64,000 nucleotides of DNA from CAVTYH01 sp963738835 (GCA_963738835.1 CAVTYH010000006.1:372001-436000), one strand, 5' to 3'; numbered from the stretch's first letter, positions 27,483 to 37,885 are shown. The notes: generated by a model not told the origin, from the letters alone. A program made the numbers and translations.

Positions 27483-27695
27483 GTGCCTATTTCAGTTTTG
27501 GATGCGGTGAAAATGGGGCTGTGGGACTACGAGCCACCGAAAGTCGAAGACGGCAACTATACGGCGACGCGAGCTTTGCCCGGCTCGAATGAAAAACTCG
27601 CCATTCTTGCCGAGCGGCTAAAAACGGGCTTGCCCTTGTGGCACCCCAAAGATTCGCGCAACTACGCAGATTCGACGGGCGAAACTGGTGATTGA
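27483..27695 (+). CDS. Small conserved planctomycete protein
   Basis: 70 residues from a GTG with AAGGAG seven bases upstream. The sequence VPISVLDAVKMGLWDYEPP, then TATRALPGSNEKLAILAERL and GLPLWHPKD, is one I recall as a short conserved planctomycete protein. There it is usually unannotated or described as highly expressed. No membrane or catalytic motif. A strong promoter precedes it, which fits high expression. Confidence 0.75.
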   Translation: MPISVLDAVKMGLWDYEPPKVEDGNYTATRALPGSNEKLAILAERLKTGLPLWHPKDSRNYADSTGETGD

Positions 27696-27920
27696 GCGGC
27701 CGGTGAACACAGGTTGTCGCAGGCACAGGCATCATGCGGCCCTCGTGGTCCTGTGCGCACAGACCACGGTTTGATATGCTCATCGTCGATCGAAGGACGT
27801 GAGACCGACGCAGGGGCTAGGTTCATCCGATCGGTCAGTCTAGCGGGAAGATTCCCTCGCTTGCGCTTCGGGTTGGTGTTCGTTTAGCCGTGCCACTATC
27901 TCCAGGGATTGGTGTTCGCT

Positions 27921-28223
27921 ATGCCGAGCCTGAAACTTGCCTTTCCGCATCAGTTGGGCCAGCCGGAAGCGGTGGCCCGACTGAAGAATTTGCTGACCCG
28001 CGTGAAAGAGAAGTATCAGGATCAGGTGTCGGATCTGAAGGAATCGTGGAACGAAAATACGCTGACGTTCAGCTTCAGCACCTACGGCTTCAAAGTCAAC
28101 GGCGACGTGGTGGTCGAGCCCAGCGAAGTTCGGCTTGACGGGCAAATTCCCTTTGCCGCCATGATGTTCAAGGGCAAAATCGAAAACGCCCTGGGCGAAA
28201 TCCTCACCAAAGAATTGGCCTAG
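27921..28223 (+). CDS. Polyhydroxyalkanoic acid system family protein
   Basis: 100 residues from MPSLKLAFPHQLGQPEAVAR. The body (LLTRVKEKYQDQVSDLKESW, TLTFSFSTYGFKVNGDVVVE, then QIPFAAMMFKGKIENALGEI) matches the PHA_gran_rgn/TIGR02610 family by pattern. The family name comes from PHA loci, but the proteins are widespread and their function is unclear; the fold is START-like. No other PHA gene is nearby. Confidence 0.8.
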   Translation: MPSLKLAFPHQLGQPEAVARLKNLLTRVKEKYQDQVSDLKESWNENTLTFSFSTYGFKVNGDVVVEPSEVRLDGQIPFAAMMFKGKIENALGEILTKELA

Positions 28224-28395
28224 CACGAACACTCGCTAGCGCACAAGTTGATTCTTTTCTAGGTGAGCCGCAAAGTTTGCGCGAATTATCTCGGCGCGAC
28301 AATAGCTGCGTCGAAGTTGAATGCGCCGGGACGATTTGGCCGATGCTCAGTGAGAGTCGCTTTTGCCTATCGTGCCACTTCTTTTGGTTTCTTCC

Positions 28396-28575
28396 ATGAA
28401 TCAAACCGCCGTGCAGTTTTCTGCGCCAGGCCCCGCGAACCTGCTGATCGAACTCGAAGCCCGGCAAGATGACGTCATTCAGCAACTGGATGAACTCAAC
28501 CATCGTATCGAACAGGCAATTGTCGCCAGCCAGATGGGTATTTGCCGGACAGAAGGCGAAATTGTGGGCCGTTAA
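28396..28575 (+). CDS. Small helical protein
   Basis: 59-60 residues from MNQTAVQFSAPGP. The core LLIELEARQDDVIQQLDELN, then RIEQAI, is a short coiled coil, a pattern I recall from small planctomycete proteins. A longer start at 28363 adds a hydrophobic stretch but has no better support. Function unknown. Confidence 0.65.
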   Translation: MNQTAVQFSAPGPANLLIELEARQDDVIQQLDELNHRIEQAIVASQMGICRTEGEIVGR

Positions 28576-28622
28576 TCCGCCCGTTAGCTTCGAGTTCGTG
28601 ACTGAATGGCAGTCGGCTGGCG

Positions 28623-30305
28623 CTAGTCGCGCCGATCGACATGGCCTGATTTGTTGATCGCCCGCAGCAAGCGCACGCCCAACCCCAATGCCACCAGGCA
28701 GCCGGCGAGGCCGAAGAACGAGACTCCGCCGATGAGTGGGATTTTTTCGCTCAACAGTGGCGGCACTTGCCGGCTGTAAAGCAGCGCGGACCCAAGAAAC
28801 AGCGCGCTTGCCAGCATGCCCAGCACCAGCCGGTTGACCGACGGTTGCAGTCCGCGGTGTTCCAAGTGGACATCGAACTTGCCCGCCTGCAGCTGATCGA
28901 CCATATCGAGCAGTTTTCGCGGCAGCACTTCGGCCATGTGCTCGAGCTCACCGTAAATTCGCCGCAGCTTCCGCAGCCGCCGGATCGGCGAAATTCGCCG
29001 CCACATCATTTCTTTCTGATGCGGTCGCAGCATTTCCATTAAACTGAATCGAGGGCTGGCCAGCCGGGAGGTGCCTTCCAACATCACCAGCATCTTCAAG
29101 AGCATCGCAATCCGCGCCGGCAGCATGATGCGAAACCGGCGGATAATCTCGGTCATTTCGTTCAGTGCGGCGCTCAGGTTCACGCACTCCAACGCCTGGT
29201 GGGCATAGTGTGCCACAAAATCGGATACATCGCCCGCCAGCACCGTTTGATCCAAGTCGCGCGGCACATCGCCCATGCGCATGATGGCTTGCGTCAGTTG
29301 GGCCGCATTGCCTTCGCAAATGGCCATCAACATATCTTCAACGTCTTCCCGCAGCACATCGTCGATGCGACCAACCATGCCAAAATCCAAGAGGCCGATG
29401 ACATTGCCCGGCATCAGAATCAAATTACCCGGATGCGGATCGGCGTGATAAAACCCGTGGACGAAAATCATCGTCAGGTACATATTGGCGCCTCGGTGCG
29501 CCACTTCGTCCAGGTCGAAACCCAACTCGCGCATTTTATCGGTGTGCGAAAGTTTGATTCCTTCCAGATATTCCATCGTCAGCACCCGAGCCGTCGAAAA
29601 TTTCGGATACGATTGCGGAATTCGGACCGTCAGATCGCCGGCAAACATGTGCGCGAATTGCTGCAGGTTGCGCTCTTCGCGGCTGAAATCCAATTCCCGC
29701 CGCAGCACGCGCTGAAATTCGGCCATCGTGGCTTTCGGCCGGTAATTGACCCATTCCGGCACGCGCTCTGCCCATTGCGCCAGGCCGGTGAGAATCTCCA
29801 GATCACGCCGAATGATCTCCTCGATTCCCGCATGGCGCACTTTAACGACCACCCCTTCGCCGCTCTTCAGCCGTGCGCGATGCACCTGACCGATGGAGGC
29901 ACTGGCCAGCGGCAGCGGTTCGAACTCGACGAACAATTCCTCGAGCGGCCTGCCGAGTTCGCTGTGAAGAATAGACGACACGACATGAAATGGATCTGCC
30001 GGCGTGTTGTCTTGCAGCTTCGTAAGCTCATTGGCCAGCGCGACGCCAATAATGTCGGGCCGTGTGCTGAGGATTTGCCCCAGCTTGATGAATGTTGGCC
30101 CCAGCTCCGAAAGCGCCAGCCGAATGCGAGTCTCGCGGCTGTGGCTGCACAGCGCCATGCCTTCACGATCTTTCAGAATGCCGCGGGCGAACCGCGGCCC
30201 CAGCCGATCGATCCAGCCGGCCAACCCGTACTTGCTGAGCACGGTCAGAATCTGCGCCCAACGATTGGCGTGGCGGTACAACTGTGGGATGGTGCTTAGA
30301 CGCAT
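28623..30305 (-). CDS. UbiB/AarF-type ABC1 atypical kinase
   Basis: 560 residues. The KxGQ motif is LGPTFIKLGQILSTRPD. The ABC1-specific AAAS-like loop is PLASASIGQVHRARL, the VAVK-like Lys is in GVVVKVRHAG, the catalytic HADPHPGN is present, and DFGMVGR is the DFG motif. Two C-terminal membrane helices (LGMLASALFLGSALLY and ISFFGLAGCLVALGLG-like) anchor it. UbiB-type proteins support isoprenoid-quinone biosynthesis or lipid handling as ATPases. Whether it serves ubiquinone or menaquinone here is not shown by the neighbours. Confidence 0.93.
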   Translation of the reverse strand: MRLSTIPQLYRHANRWAQILTVLSKYGLAGWIDRLGPRFARGILKDREGMALCSHSRETRIRLALSELGPTFIKLGQILSTRPDIIGVALANELTKLQDNTPADPFHVVSSILHSELGRPLEELFVEFEPLPLASASIGQVHRARLKSGEGVVVKVRHAGIEEIIRRDLEILTGLAQWAERVPEWVNYRPKATMAEFQRVLRRELDFSREERNLQQFAHMFAGDLTVRIPQSYPKFSTARVLTMEYLEGIKLSHTDKMRELGFDLDEVAHRGANMYLTMIFVHGFYHADPHPGNLILMPGNVIGLLDFGMVGRIDDVLREDVEDMLMAICEGNAAQLTQAIMRMGDVPRDLDQTVLAGDVSDFVAHYAHQALECVNLSAALNEMTEIIRRFRIMLPARIAMLLKMLVMLEGTSRLASPRFSLMEMLRPHQKEMMWRRISPIRRLRKLRRIYGELEHMAEVLPRKLLDMVDQLQAGKFDVHLEHRGLQPSVNRLVLGMLASALFLGSALLYSRQVPPLLSEKIPLIGGVSFFGLAGCLVALGLGVRLLRAINKSGHVDRRD

Positions 30306-30533
30306 GGAGGAGTACGCATTACGCTGCCATTAGCTAGCCCGACCGTGCTTGGTCGAGAGTCGATCGGCAGTGAATGCGCCGATCCTGGGACTTCGATTTT
30401 ACGTTGGATTGAGCAGCGATGTCACTAAGCACGTGCTTGTTCATGCGAAATCTGCGAAGATTGCTTGACCCCACACTTTGCAGTTGCCAAACTTTGGGTG
30501 CAGGTAAAAGGCTTCTTAAATCAGGTCCCACTT

Positions 30534-31824
30534 ATGTTTGCATTACTTCGCTGGACATGCGCGTTGGTCGCTATTGCTTCGACATTTTTTGGGAACCAGG
30601 CCGCACAAGCCGAAAACTGGCCGCAATGGCGGGGGCCGACGAATAACGGCATTAGCGGAGAAACGGGTCTGTCGACGAAGTGGAGCAAAACCGAAAACGT
30701 GGCCTGGAGGCTTGCGCTGCCGGGGCAGTCGGGCGCCACGCCAATTGTCTGGAACGACCGCATCTTCCTGACTTCGGCCGACGGCAAAGATCTGGTGCTG
30801 ATCTGCTGCAGCACCGACGGCCAAGAGGTGTGGAAAAAAGTCGTCAGCACCGGCAATCGGGCCATCCGCGGCGATGAAGGCAATAACGCCTCGCCTTCGC
30901 CCAGCACCGATGGCAGGCACGTTTGGGCGTATTTCGGCACCGGCGATTTGGCTTGCTACGATTTCGATGGCAACGAAATTTGGAAGATCAACATCCAAGA
31001 TCGCTACGGCAAGTTCGATTTTTTTCATGGCATGCACGTCACGCCGCTGTTAGATGGCGAGCGGCTGTACCTGTCGATCATTCACAGTGGCGGATCGAAA
31101 GTGCTGGCGCTGGATAAAAATGACGGCCGCGAAATATGGCAGCAGTCACGCCCCAGCGACGCCCGGCATGAGTCGGAGCAAAGCTATGCTTCGCCGGTGA
31201 TTTATCGCGACGCCAAGCAAGAATTTTTGCTGACACACGGGGCCGATTACATTGTCGCTCACAGCCTGAAAGACGGCAGCGAAATTTGGCGCTGCGGCGG
31301 ATTGAATTCCTAAGGGCAGGTATAACGATTCGCTGCGGCTGGTCGCTTCACCAACGGTGACGCCGGGATTGATCATCGTGCCCTCAGCGAAGAAAGGCCC
31401 CGTGCTGGCGCTATCGTCGGATAATCATGGCGACATTACTAACTCTGAAAGCGGGCATCTGTGGACCAAGCCATCTGGCACTCCCGATGTGCCGTGTCCA
31501 CTGGTATACGATGGATTGGTGTATCTGTGCGACGAAGACGGCTTCTTAACTTGTCTCGACGCACGAACCGGCGAGCCCTATTACTCCAAAAAGCGACTGC
31601 ATCCGGTGAAGCATCGCGCCAGCCCCGTGTACGCCGACGGCAAAATTTACATCGCCGGCCACGACGGCGTGGTCGATGTGGTGAAAGCCGGCAAAGATTT
31701 CCAGCTGCTGGCGAGCAATGCGATGGAGGAGGAAATCGCCTCGTCGCCGGTGATTTCCAATGGCACACTGTATTTGCGGAGTTATGATGCGCTGTATGCG
31801 ATTCGAGGACGGCGGGAAAGCTGA
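30534..31824 (+). CDS. Secreted PQQ-like beta-propeller protein (frameshifted)
   Basis: Signal peptide (MFALLRWTCALVAIAS to QAAQA) followed by WPQWRGPTNNGISGETGLS, the hallmark entry of planctomycete outer-membrane PQQ-repeat proteins. Repeat blades have the VLALDKNDGREIW type. At about 31310 one extra T (GAATTCC) produces a stop. Removing it restores PKGRYNDSLRLVASPTVTPG in continuity with the downstream frame, giving about 430 aa. Blades continue to the end (VYADGKIYIAGHDGVVDV). Probably an extracytoplasmic scaffold or binding protein; true quinoprotein activity is not implied. Confidence 0.85.
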
Positions 31825-31881
31825 CTGATTCGAGTGCGACCCCTTGCGGCACCCAGTCTCCACAGCTCAGAAGATTTCTCA

Positions 31882-32062
31882 ATGCGTTTGAGATTCACAA
31901 TCCGCGACTTGCTCTGGCTGACATGTCGTGGCTCGCGCTGGCGGTCGGGTGGCTGGCTAGGAACATCGCGGTTACATTGCCACGGTCGATGCCTTGCGGA
32001 CTGATTACCGAATCAAGCATTCGACAAAATGGAGCGTCAACCCGCTAGATTGCGGCCTCTGA
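31882..32062 (+). pseudogene. Remnant of planctomycete FTIRDLLWLT small membrane protein
   Basis: The start MRLRFTIRDLLWLT is followed, in a second frame, by SWLALAVGWLARN and, in a third, by HRGYIATVDALRTDYRIKHS and TKWSVNPL, ending at a TGA. Together these match the layout I remember for an abundant planctomycete family: one membrane helix starting RDLLWLT..VALAVGWW, then a short tail. At least two frame breaks separate the parts, so it is either decayed or badly sequenced. Confidence 0.6.
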
Positions 32063-32470
32063 GAATCAGATGCAAACTGTTCAGCCCATTACTCACCATC
32101 CGCGATTTGCTGGGTCTATTTCTTTAAGACACTGCCCGAAAGGTGCTGCCGTTGTCCAACCGGCGGCGGGCAGATAGAATGGATCTAGCTTGACAGCTTG
32201 CTCGTTTTTGCGGGCTGTCGTGTTCTGTCATCACCAACACAAAGCGCAGTAATGATTAGCAATCCTCGCCGATGCCCGTATTTGCGAGCGGCTGCGCTGA
32301 ATTCGCATCCGCCTGATTGCCGGTAGAAATCGGCGATCGTCTGTCACGTGATGCGTCGGTCGAGATTGCCCGCGATTTGCATTTGCGGTCGCATTGTAAC
32401 TCCCGCTAAGCCGCAAGCGGCTGCCGTATCAATCAAAGCGCGGGGCAAGCCCACGCCGCTACACATTTTT

Positions 32471-32497
32471 CTGACCACGGACTACTGACAACGGACA
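32471..32497 (+). repeat. GACCACGGACTACTGAC repeat before typA
   Basis: CTGACCACGGACTACTGACA plus ACGGAC sits seven bases before the typA ATG. The same unit directly abuts the radical SAM start (39199-39227) and precedes the Rieske GTG. Related pieces occur at 12236-12260, 12333-12350 and 21632-21690. Confidence 0.7.
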
Positions 32498-32503
32498 AAT
32501 TTC

Positions 32504-34322
32504 ATGCGTCGCAATAATATCCGTAACATCGCTATCATCGCCCACGTTGACCACGGCAAAACCACGCTGGTGGATGCCATGCTGCGCCAAAGCGGCCAGT
32601 ACCGTTCCAGCCAGTTGCAAGGGGACTGCATTCTCGACAGCAACGATTTGGAACGCGAACGCGGCATCACAATTTTGGCCAAGAACATCGCGCTGATTTA
32701 CAAAGACGTGAAGATCAATCTGATCGACACGCCGGGCCACGCCGACTTCGGCGGCGAAGTGGAGCGCGTTGTGAACATGGCCGATGGCGCACTCGTGCTG
32801 GTCGATGCCGCGGAAGGCCCGATGCCGCAAACGCGGTTTGTGCTGAGCAAGGCCTTGGAGGCTCGGCTGCAGCCGATCGTGATTATCAACAAGATCGATC
32901 GCAGCGATGCCCGGCCGTCGGAAGTGCTGAACGAGGTGTTCAATCTGTTTCTGGAATTGGGGGCCGACGACAAGCTGGCCGATTTTCCGTATCTGTTCGG
33001 CAGCGGCCGCGGCGGTTATCTCTCGCACGATCCAGAGGCGCGCGAAGGCGATTTGCACCCGCTGTTGGATTTGGTCTTGGAGCGCGTGCCGGCCCCGGCG
33101 GTTGACGTGAACGCACCGCTGCAAATGCTGGTCACCACCCTCGACTGGTCCGACTTCGTCGGCCGCATCGGCATTGGCCGCATTCACGCCGGGAAAATTA
33201 CGCGCGGACAAACCGTCTCGCTGATGCAGGCCGAGGCGCACGGTGACCGGCAAAGTGACAAAACTATTTCTGTTCGACAAACTGGGACGCGTCGAAGTGG
33301 AAGAAGCCTCGGCCGGCGATATTGCCGCCGTCGTGGGGTTGGATGGCGTTGAAATCGGCGACACTATTGCCGACACCGATCAGCCCGAGGCGCTGCCGCG
33401 GCTGACGGTCGATCCGCCCACGCTGCAAATGGTGTTCGGCGTGAATACCTCGCCCTTTGTGGGCCGTTCGGGCAAGTTCCTTACCACCCGGCATCTGCGA
33501 GAGCGGTTGGAACGCGAGCTGGAAAAGAACGTGGCATTGCGTGTCGATCCGCTGGAAGGCACGGAACAATTCATCGTTTCCGGCCGTGGTCTGCTGCATT
33601 TATCGGTGCTGATCGAAACCATGCGCCGCGAAGGCTACGAACTTTCGATCGGCAAGCCACACGTCATCTTGCGCCAGCACGATGGCGAGACCGAGGAACC
33701 GTTCGAGTCGCTGGTTGTGGAAGTACCGCACGAAAAGCTCGGGCCGGTCATGGAACTGGTGGGCGCTCGTCGTGGGCAGATGACCGAGATGCAGCATCAC
33801 GGCGAATACGCCTATCTGAATTTCTCGATTCCCGCCCGTGGGCTGATCGGCTTGCGCACCCGGTTGCTGAATGCCACGCAAGGCACCGCGATCATGCACC
33901 ACCGGTTCGATCAGTACAAACCGATGGAAGGTGAAATTCCTACTCGGCAAAACGGAGTGTTGGTATCGATGTCGGCCGGCAAAGTGTTCGCCTACGGCCT
34001 GAACACTCTACAGGAACGTTCTGAACTGTTCATCAAGCCCGGCGACGAAGTGTACGAAGGCATGGTCGTCGGCGAAAACGCGCGGAACGAAGACATGATC
34101 GTGAATCCGACGAAAGAGAAAAAACTCAGCAACATGCGGGCGGCGGGGAAGGACGAAAACATTTTGCTTCGTCCGCCCCGCGAACTGACGCTGGAAACGG
34201 CGCTGGAATACATCGAGGAAGACGAACTGGTTGAAGTCACGCCCGACAATATCCGGCTGCGCAAAATCGTGCTTACCGAACACGGCCGCCGAAAACTTGC
34301 TCGGGCTGGGGTAAGTGTCTGA
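32504..34322 (+). CDS. typA: GTP-binding protein TypA/BipA (frameshifted)
   Basis: The G1 motif is AHVDHGKTT, G2 ERERGITI, G3 DTPGHADFGGEV and G4 NKIDRSDA. EF-Tu domain 2, EF-G domain III/V-like parts and the BipA-specific C-terminus follow (ARGLIGLRTRLLNATQGTA, LSNMRAAGKDENILL, LEYIEEDELVEVTP). The reading frame breaks at about 33240 (QAEAHG against VTGKVTKLF), a single-base error. The merged length of about 605 aa is standard. BipA is a ribosome-binding GTPase in 50S assembly and stress. There is no Shine-Dalgarno; a repeat abuts the start codon. Confidence 0.93.
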
Positions 34323-34489
34323 ATCCGCCACCGCCAAATCAACGGGATTTCGAGCTACGGTCCGCTTGGAACGATTTCAGCAAAAATTGCTTGCTTCTCG
34401 CGGTGCGCAGCTTGTACTACGGCGGTCGCCTACCTCGCTGGGGGTAGGAGAAGACAAACCATCATAGATTTGCAACTGGAGTAGCCGCG

Positions 34490-35308
34490 ATGAATTCTCG
34501 CAACCGAGGAGTTGTTGTCCACCTGCTGACGTCAGGCGTGATCTTTGCAGCAACCGCTGGAATTCCCAAAACCGCGATCGCCGGAAAGCTCTTTTTCTCC
34601 ACCAGCAATGCGCTGAATGGCACGGTCACGGTGACCGATCCGACTGTGAATTTTTTTACGCCCAGCGGTACCGGAACCCTGTACATTTGGGTTACGGACG
34701 AAACGCCCGTCACGCCCCCGCCAGCGCCTCTATCGTCGGCCGCAATGGCAGTGCAAATCAGCAAGTCGGGAACATCGGCCGGGTTGAGCAGCGCACAGCT
34801 ATACAATTTCAATTTGCACTCCACGCTGGCCGCGGCGGGAACCGATTTAGGACCGACAGCGCAAGATCGCTGGACCGCGGTTAGCGTGAATTCTGTAGGA
34901 CCGGATTTTGATGCGATCGTGGTGGCCGCGGTCAGTGCGGCCGGCGCCGGTTCGCCGGGAATTAATCCGTTCAACGACGGCCATCACTTGAATCCCGGCA
35001 GTGCCACCAACGGCACGCTGGACCCAGGCTACGACCCCGTGGCGCACGCTTTTTTGCACGGACAGCTCGATTACAACATCGTCGACACGGGCACGACCGT
35101 ATTTTCTTTAGCGGCCAGTTCGCTGGGCATTGTTTCCGGCACGACCGATTTGTCGTCGCAGTTCACGTATGGATTCGCCACGATTACCGTCGTCCCCGAG
35201 CCCACGTCCTTCGGCTTAATGCTGCTGGGAGATTTGGGAGTTGCAACGGTGTGGTGTCGCCAACTCCGCTCACGCGCCGTATTTTCCCATGCGGCCGGCG
35301 TTCGATAA
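34490..35308 (+). CDS. PEP-CTERM sorted extracellular protein
   Basis: 272 residues. A signal sequence (HLLTSGVIFAATAGIPKTAIA) leads into a Thr/Gly/Ala-rich beta-type body typical of adhesin-like surface proteins. The C-terminus carries VPEPTSFGLMLLGDLG followed by a hydrophobic stretch and CRQLRSR, the PEP-CTERM signal recognised by exosortase. A GGAG lies before the ATG. The 3' end overlaps the convergent apgM gene by 39 nt. Confidence 0.85.
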   Translation: MNSRNRGVVVHLLTSGVIFAATAGIPKTAIAGKLFFSTSNALNGTVTVTDPTVNFFTPSGTGTLYIWVTDETPVTPPPAPLSSAAMAVQISKSGTSAGLSSAQLYNFNLHSTLAAAGTDLGPTAQDRWTAVSVNSVGPDFDAIVVAAVSAAGAGSPGINPFNDGHHLNPGSATNGTLDPGYDPVAHAFLHGQLDYNIVDTGTTVFSLAASSLGIVSGTTDLSSQFTYGFATITVVPEPTSFGLMLLGDLGVATVWCRQLRSRAVFSHAAGVR

Positions 35309-36487
35309 GGCCAGCGGCATCAGGTATTTGGCTTCGAATAATCCCAGGCCGCCTCGCAACGCTTCGGTTTCACCGAATTTCTGGCAGGCGTCGGTACGGC
35401 AGACGTCGGAGAACAGCAGTGTCGGCACGGGATGCCAACCGTGGCTTTTCAGTTTGGCCGGCGTGCTGTGATCACCGGTGACAATCAGCACGGTGGGATT
35501 CAGTACCGTGATGCACGGTATGGCGGCGTCGAGTTCTTCAATCCGTTTCACTTTCGACGCGAAGTTGCCGTCTTCGCCGGTGCTGTCGGTATATTTGAAG
35601 TGGAGGAAAAAGAAATCGTACTTCGACCAGTTCGCTTTGAGCACGTCGATCTGCTCGGCCAAGGTTTGAGCGTTGCCGATGATGTCCATTCCGACCAATC
35701 GCGCCAGGCCCTTGTACATCGGGTAGACGGCAATCGCCGCGGCTTTCAGGCCGTAGACTTCTTCGTACGTCGGCAATTTTGGTTTCTCGGCGAAACCGCG
35801 GAGCGTGAGTCCGTTGGCCTTCGGTTGGTCGGCCAGAATCTTCGTGGCTTGAGCGATGAACGCCTTGGCAACTTTCGCGGTTTTCTCACTGCCCGGTTTG
35901 GCCACCGGATCGAGCGGCGGCACACCGGTGGCTTGCGGATCGGTATCGGCCACTTCGCCCCCCAGCCCTTCGCCGCGGAAGACGACCACGAAGCGATGTT
36001 CTTTCACGGCGCGAACAAAAACTTCAACTCCGGCAATTTTCACCGCATTCAGTTTGTCGGCCAGCGGTGCACTTTCTTCACTGGCGATGCGGCCGGCCCG
36101 GCGATCGCTGATCTTGCCGCTCTTGTCGAGCGTGCAGTAATTGCCGCGAACCGCCACATCGTGCGGGCCGAGTTCAAAACCGATACCGGTGGCTTCGAGC
36201 GCTCCACGGCCAATCATAAATCGCAGTGGATCGTAACCGAACAGAGCCAAGTGGCCCGGCCCGCTGCCCGGCGCGATGCCCGGTTTCACCGGAATGCTGC
36301 CGCCGCAGACGCCGCGTTTGGCCAGGGCATCGAGATTCGGCGTATTGGCGGCTTCCAATTCCGTCGGTCCGCCGGGTTCCATCGGCAATCCGCCCAAGCC
36401 ATCGGCCACCAGCAGCACGATTTTGGAATCGTTTTTCTGGTGCAGAGGGCGGGTCAGTTCGTGCATATCGAATTCAAGATTTTGCAT
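35270..36487 (-). CDS. apgM: 2,3-bisphosphoglycerate-independent phosphoglycerate mutase (ApgM type)
   Basis: About 405 residues from MQNLEFDMHELTRPL; MHEL at 36466 is an alternative start. The much longer open frame upstream is not protein-like. Alkaline-phosphatase-superfamily motifs: IVLLVADGLGGLP (metal Asp), ANTPNLDALAKRGVCG (catalytic Thr in place of Ser), GIAPGSGPGHLALFGYDP, and late metal site LIVTGDHSTPAKLKSHGWHP. It interconverts 2- and 3-phosphoglycerate in glycolysis. It is divergent from the GPI-like gene 100 bp away, which suggests a small carbohydrate locus. Confidence 0.92.
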   Translation of the reverse strand: MQNLEFDMHELTRPLHQKNDSKIVLLVADGLGGLPMEPGGPTELEAANTPNLDALAKRGVCGGSIPVKPGIAPGSGPGHLALFGYDPLRFMIGRGALEATGIGFELGPHDVAVRGNYCTLDKSGKISDRRAGRIASEESAPLADKLNAVKIAGVEVFVRAVKEHRFVVVFRGEGLGGEVADTDPQATGVPPLDPVAKPGSEKTAKVAKAFIAQATKILADQPKANGLTLRGFAEKPKLPTYEEVYGLKAAAIAVYPMYKGLARLVGMDIIGNAQTLAEQIDVLKANWSKYDFFFLHFKYTDSTGEDGNFASKVKRIEELDAAIPCITVLNPTVLIVTGDHSTPAKLKSHGWHPVPTLLFSDVCRTDACQKFGETEALRGGLGLFEAKYLMPLALSNAGRMGKYGA

Positions 36488-36586
36488 TTCAGCCACCATC
36501 GTTGGCAAAGACAATTGCGGCGCAGTAAGCTCAAAGCTATTTGGTATCACAAACGGCCCGGCGTACAAGGGGATGCGATCGCACCG

Positions 36587-37814
36587 ATGTGTCCGACACG
36601 TTTCGAAAATGCCGCCGCACCGATCGAGTTGGACTTGACCGATGTATTTTCGTTCGAGCACGGCTTCGGCCGGGCCGATTTTTGGCGTTCGCGCCGCAGG
36701 CGGAGGAGGTTCGATCGAGAGTCCAAGCGGAGTTTCTTGACGACAGCCGCACTGCTTCGTCACCGCGGCGGTTGCTCGACGATTACAAAGCCACGCGGCG
36801 ACGCAGTTTGCTCGGGCAAATTCTGGGGCAGGCCAAACGCATGCGTGACACGGTTGATCGAGTCGTGCTGCTGGCTTCGCCGCCGTGCATCGAAGCCGCT
36901 CGTATGCTGTTTGCCGCGTGCTGCCATCCGTTTCACAACGAACTGTCGCGCGGTCAGCGCGGCGGCAGGCCGAGAATTTATTTCCGCCGGCCACATCAGA
37001 CAACGATTACTTACACGGCTTGCTTGAAACTCTGCCACGACAGCCTGACGGGGCGATCGACGACCGTTGGAGCATTCTGGCGATTGATGACGAGGCGAAC
37101 CGTGATCTGCTCGGCGGATTGTTTCGATTGTTCTGGGATTCGCTGCAACAAGCGACTTCAGCGGGTGAAGAAACGCAGCGTACAGTGATTGTTTCCACTT
37201 CTGGTTCGTCGCTGGCGAAAATGGCTACGGGAATTGGCGTGCCGTGCGTGGCTTGTGAAACGTCGCAGGGCAGAGCAGGCGGTGCGGCATTTCATCCCGG
37301 CGTCTTGCTGGCGGCATCGGTCATGGGCATGGACATCGTCAAACTGCTGCGCGGAGCGGCAGCGATCAGAGAGCGATTCACTGCGATGCCGCTCGGGAAC
37401 AATCCGGCTTTGGATTTAGCCGTCGTGACCCATCTGCTTCAAATACGCCGAGGCATTTTCGGGCGATTTATCGATTCCAAAATCGTGGCCTTGCATCCGA
37501 TGACGAAGAAGTTCTCGACGATTTGCAATTCTGGCAGTTGCGAAGAATCACTGCTGATCCAACTCGTCGCCGAGAGCGTTCGCGCCGACCGATTGCGCGT
37601 TACAATGCCAGCCGGCGAAAATAAAACCATCGAACGCTTTTTGGCGGATGTGGCGGCGACCGAAGCCAAAGCGGCCCGCGAATTGCGAACGTCACACGGC
37701 CAACCGACGGCAGTCATTCACATGTCGGCGGTCGATGAATTTTCCGTGGGGCAGTTGGTGCAGTTATTTTGGATCGCCTCACGAGCCGTGGAGCAACTAG
37801 CGGCTGGCAACTAG
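36587..37814 (+). CDS. Divergent glucose-6-phosphate isomerase-like (SIS) protein, two frameshifts
   Basis: Three frames combine. The start is MCPTRFENAAAPIELDLTDV. A missing T in a run of five near 36683 then leads to FLAFAPQAEEVRSRVQAEFL. A missing base near 36988 leads to NDYLHGLLETLPRQPDGAID. The segments ACCHPFHNELSRGQRGGRPR, FHPGVLLAASVMGMDIVKLL and EFSVGQLVQLFWIAS follow the GPI order. But the phosphate-binding Ser/Thr loop reads VIVSTSGSSLAKMA, and the usual GVGGSY region is LASPPCIEAARML. The active-site signatures are therefore weak. Possibly a non-catalytic or altered-specificity paralogue. Confidence 0.7.
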
Positions 37815-37885
37815 CCGGCAGCAAATCGCGAAGCGATTCTTCGGATTGGCTAGTTGCTAGTCGCTCTTTATCAAGGACAATTCTT

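Larger units (their letters stand above)
31825..32503. other. Intergenic region with remnant of a small membrane protein gene
   Basis: Holds the broken 'FTIRDLLWLT' gene at 31882, a second similar phrase (TIRDLLGLFL) near 32092, and a GACCACGGAC repeat at 32471-32497 directly before typA. Otherwise nothing recognised. Confidence 0.55.

Noticed and set aside
29199..30299. 366-codon plus-strand open frame opposite the UbiB-like gene
   Set aside because: Antisense shadow rich in His/Arg/Gln with no domain.
33230..33250. Programmed ribosomal frameshift in typA
   Set aside because: There is no slippery heptamer or downstream structure, and the same kind of break occurs in more than a dozen unrelated genes.
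32459..33376. 305-codon minus-strand open frame opposite typA
   Set aside because: Shadow of the GTPase gene; composition and lack of motifs show it is not coding.
35432..37027. 531-codon plus-strand open frame
   Set aside because: Its bulk is antisense to apgM and lacks motifs. Only its last approximately 145 codons coincide with the real start of the GPI-like gene.
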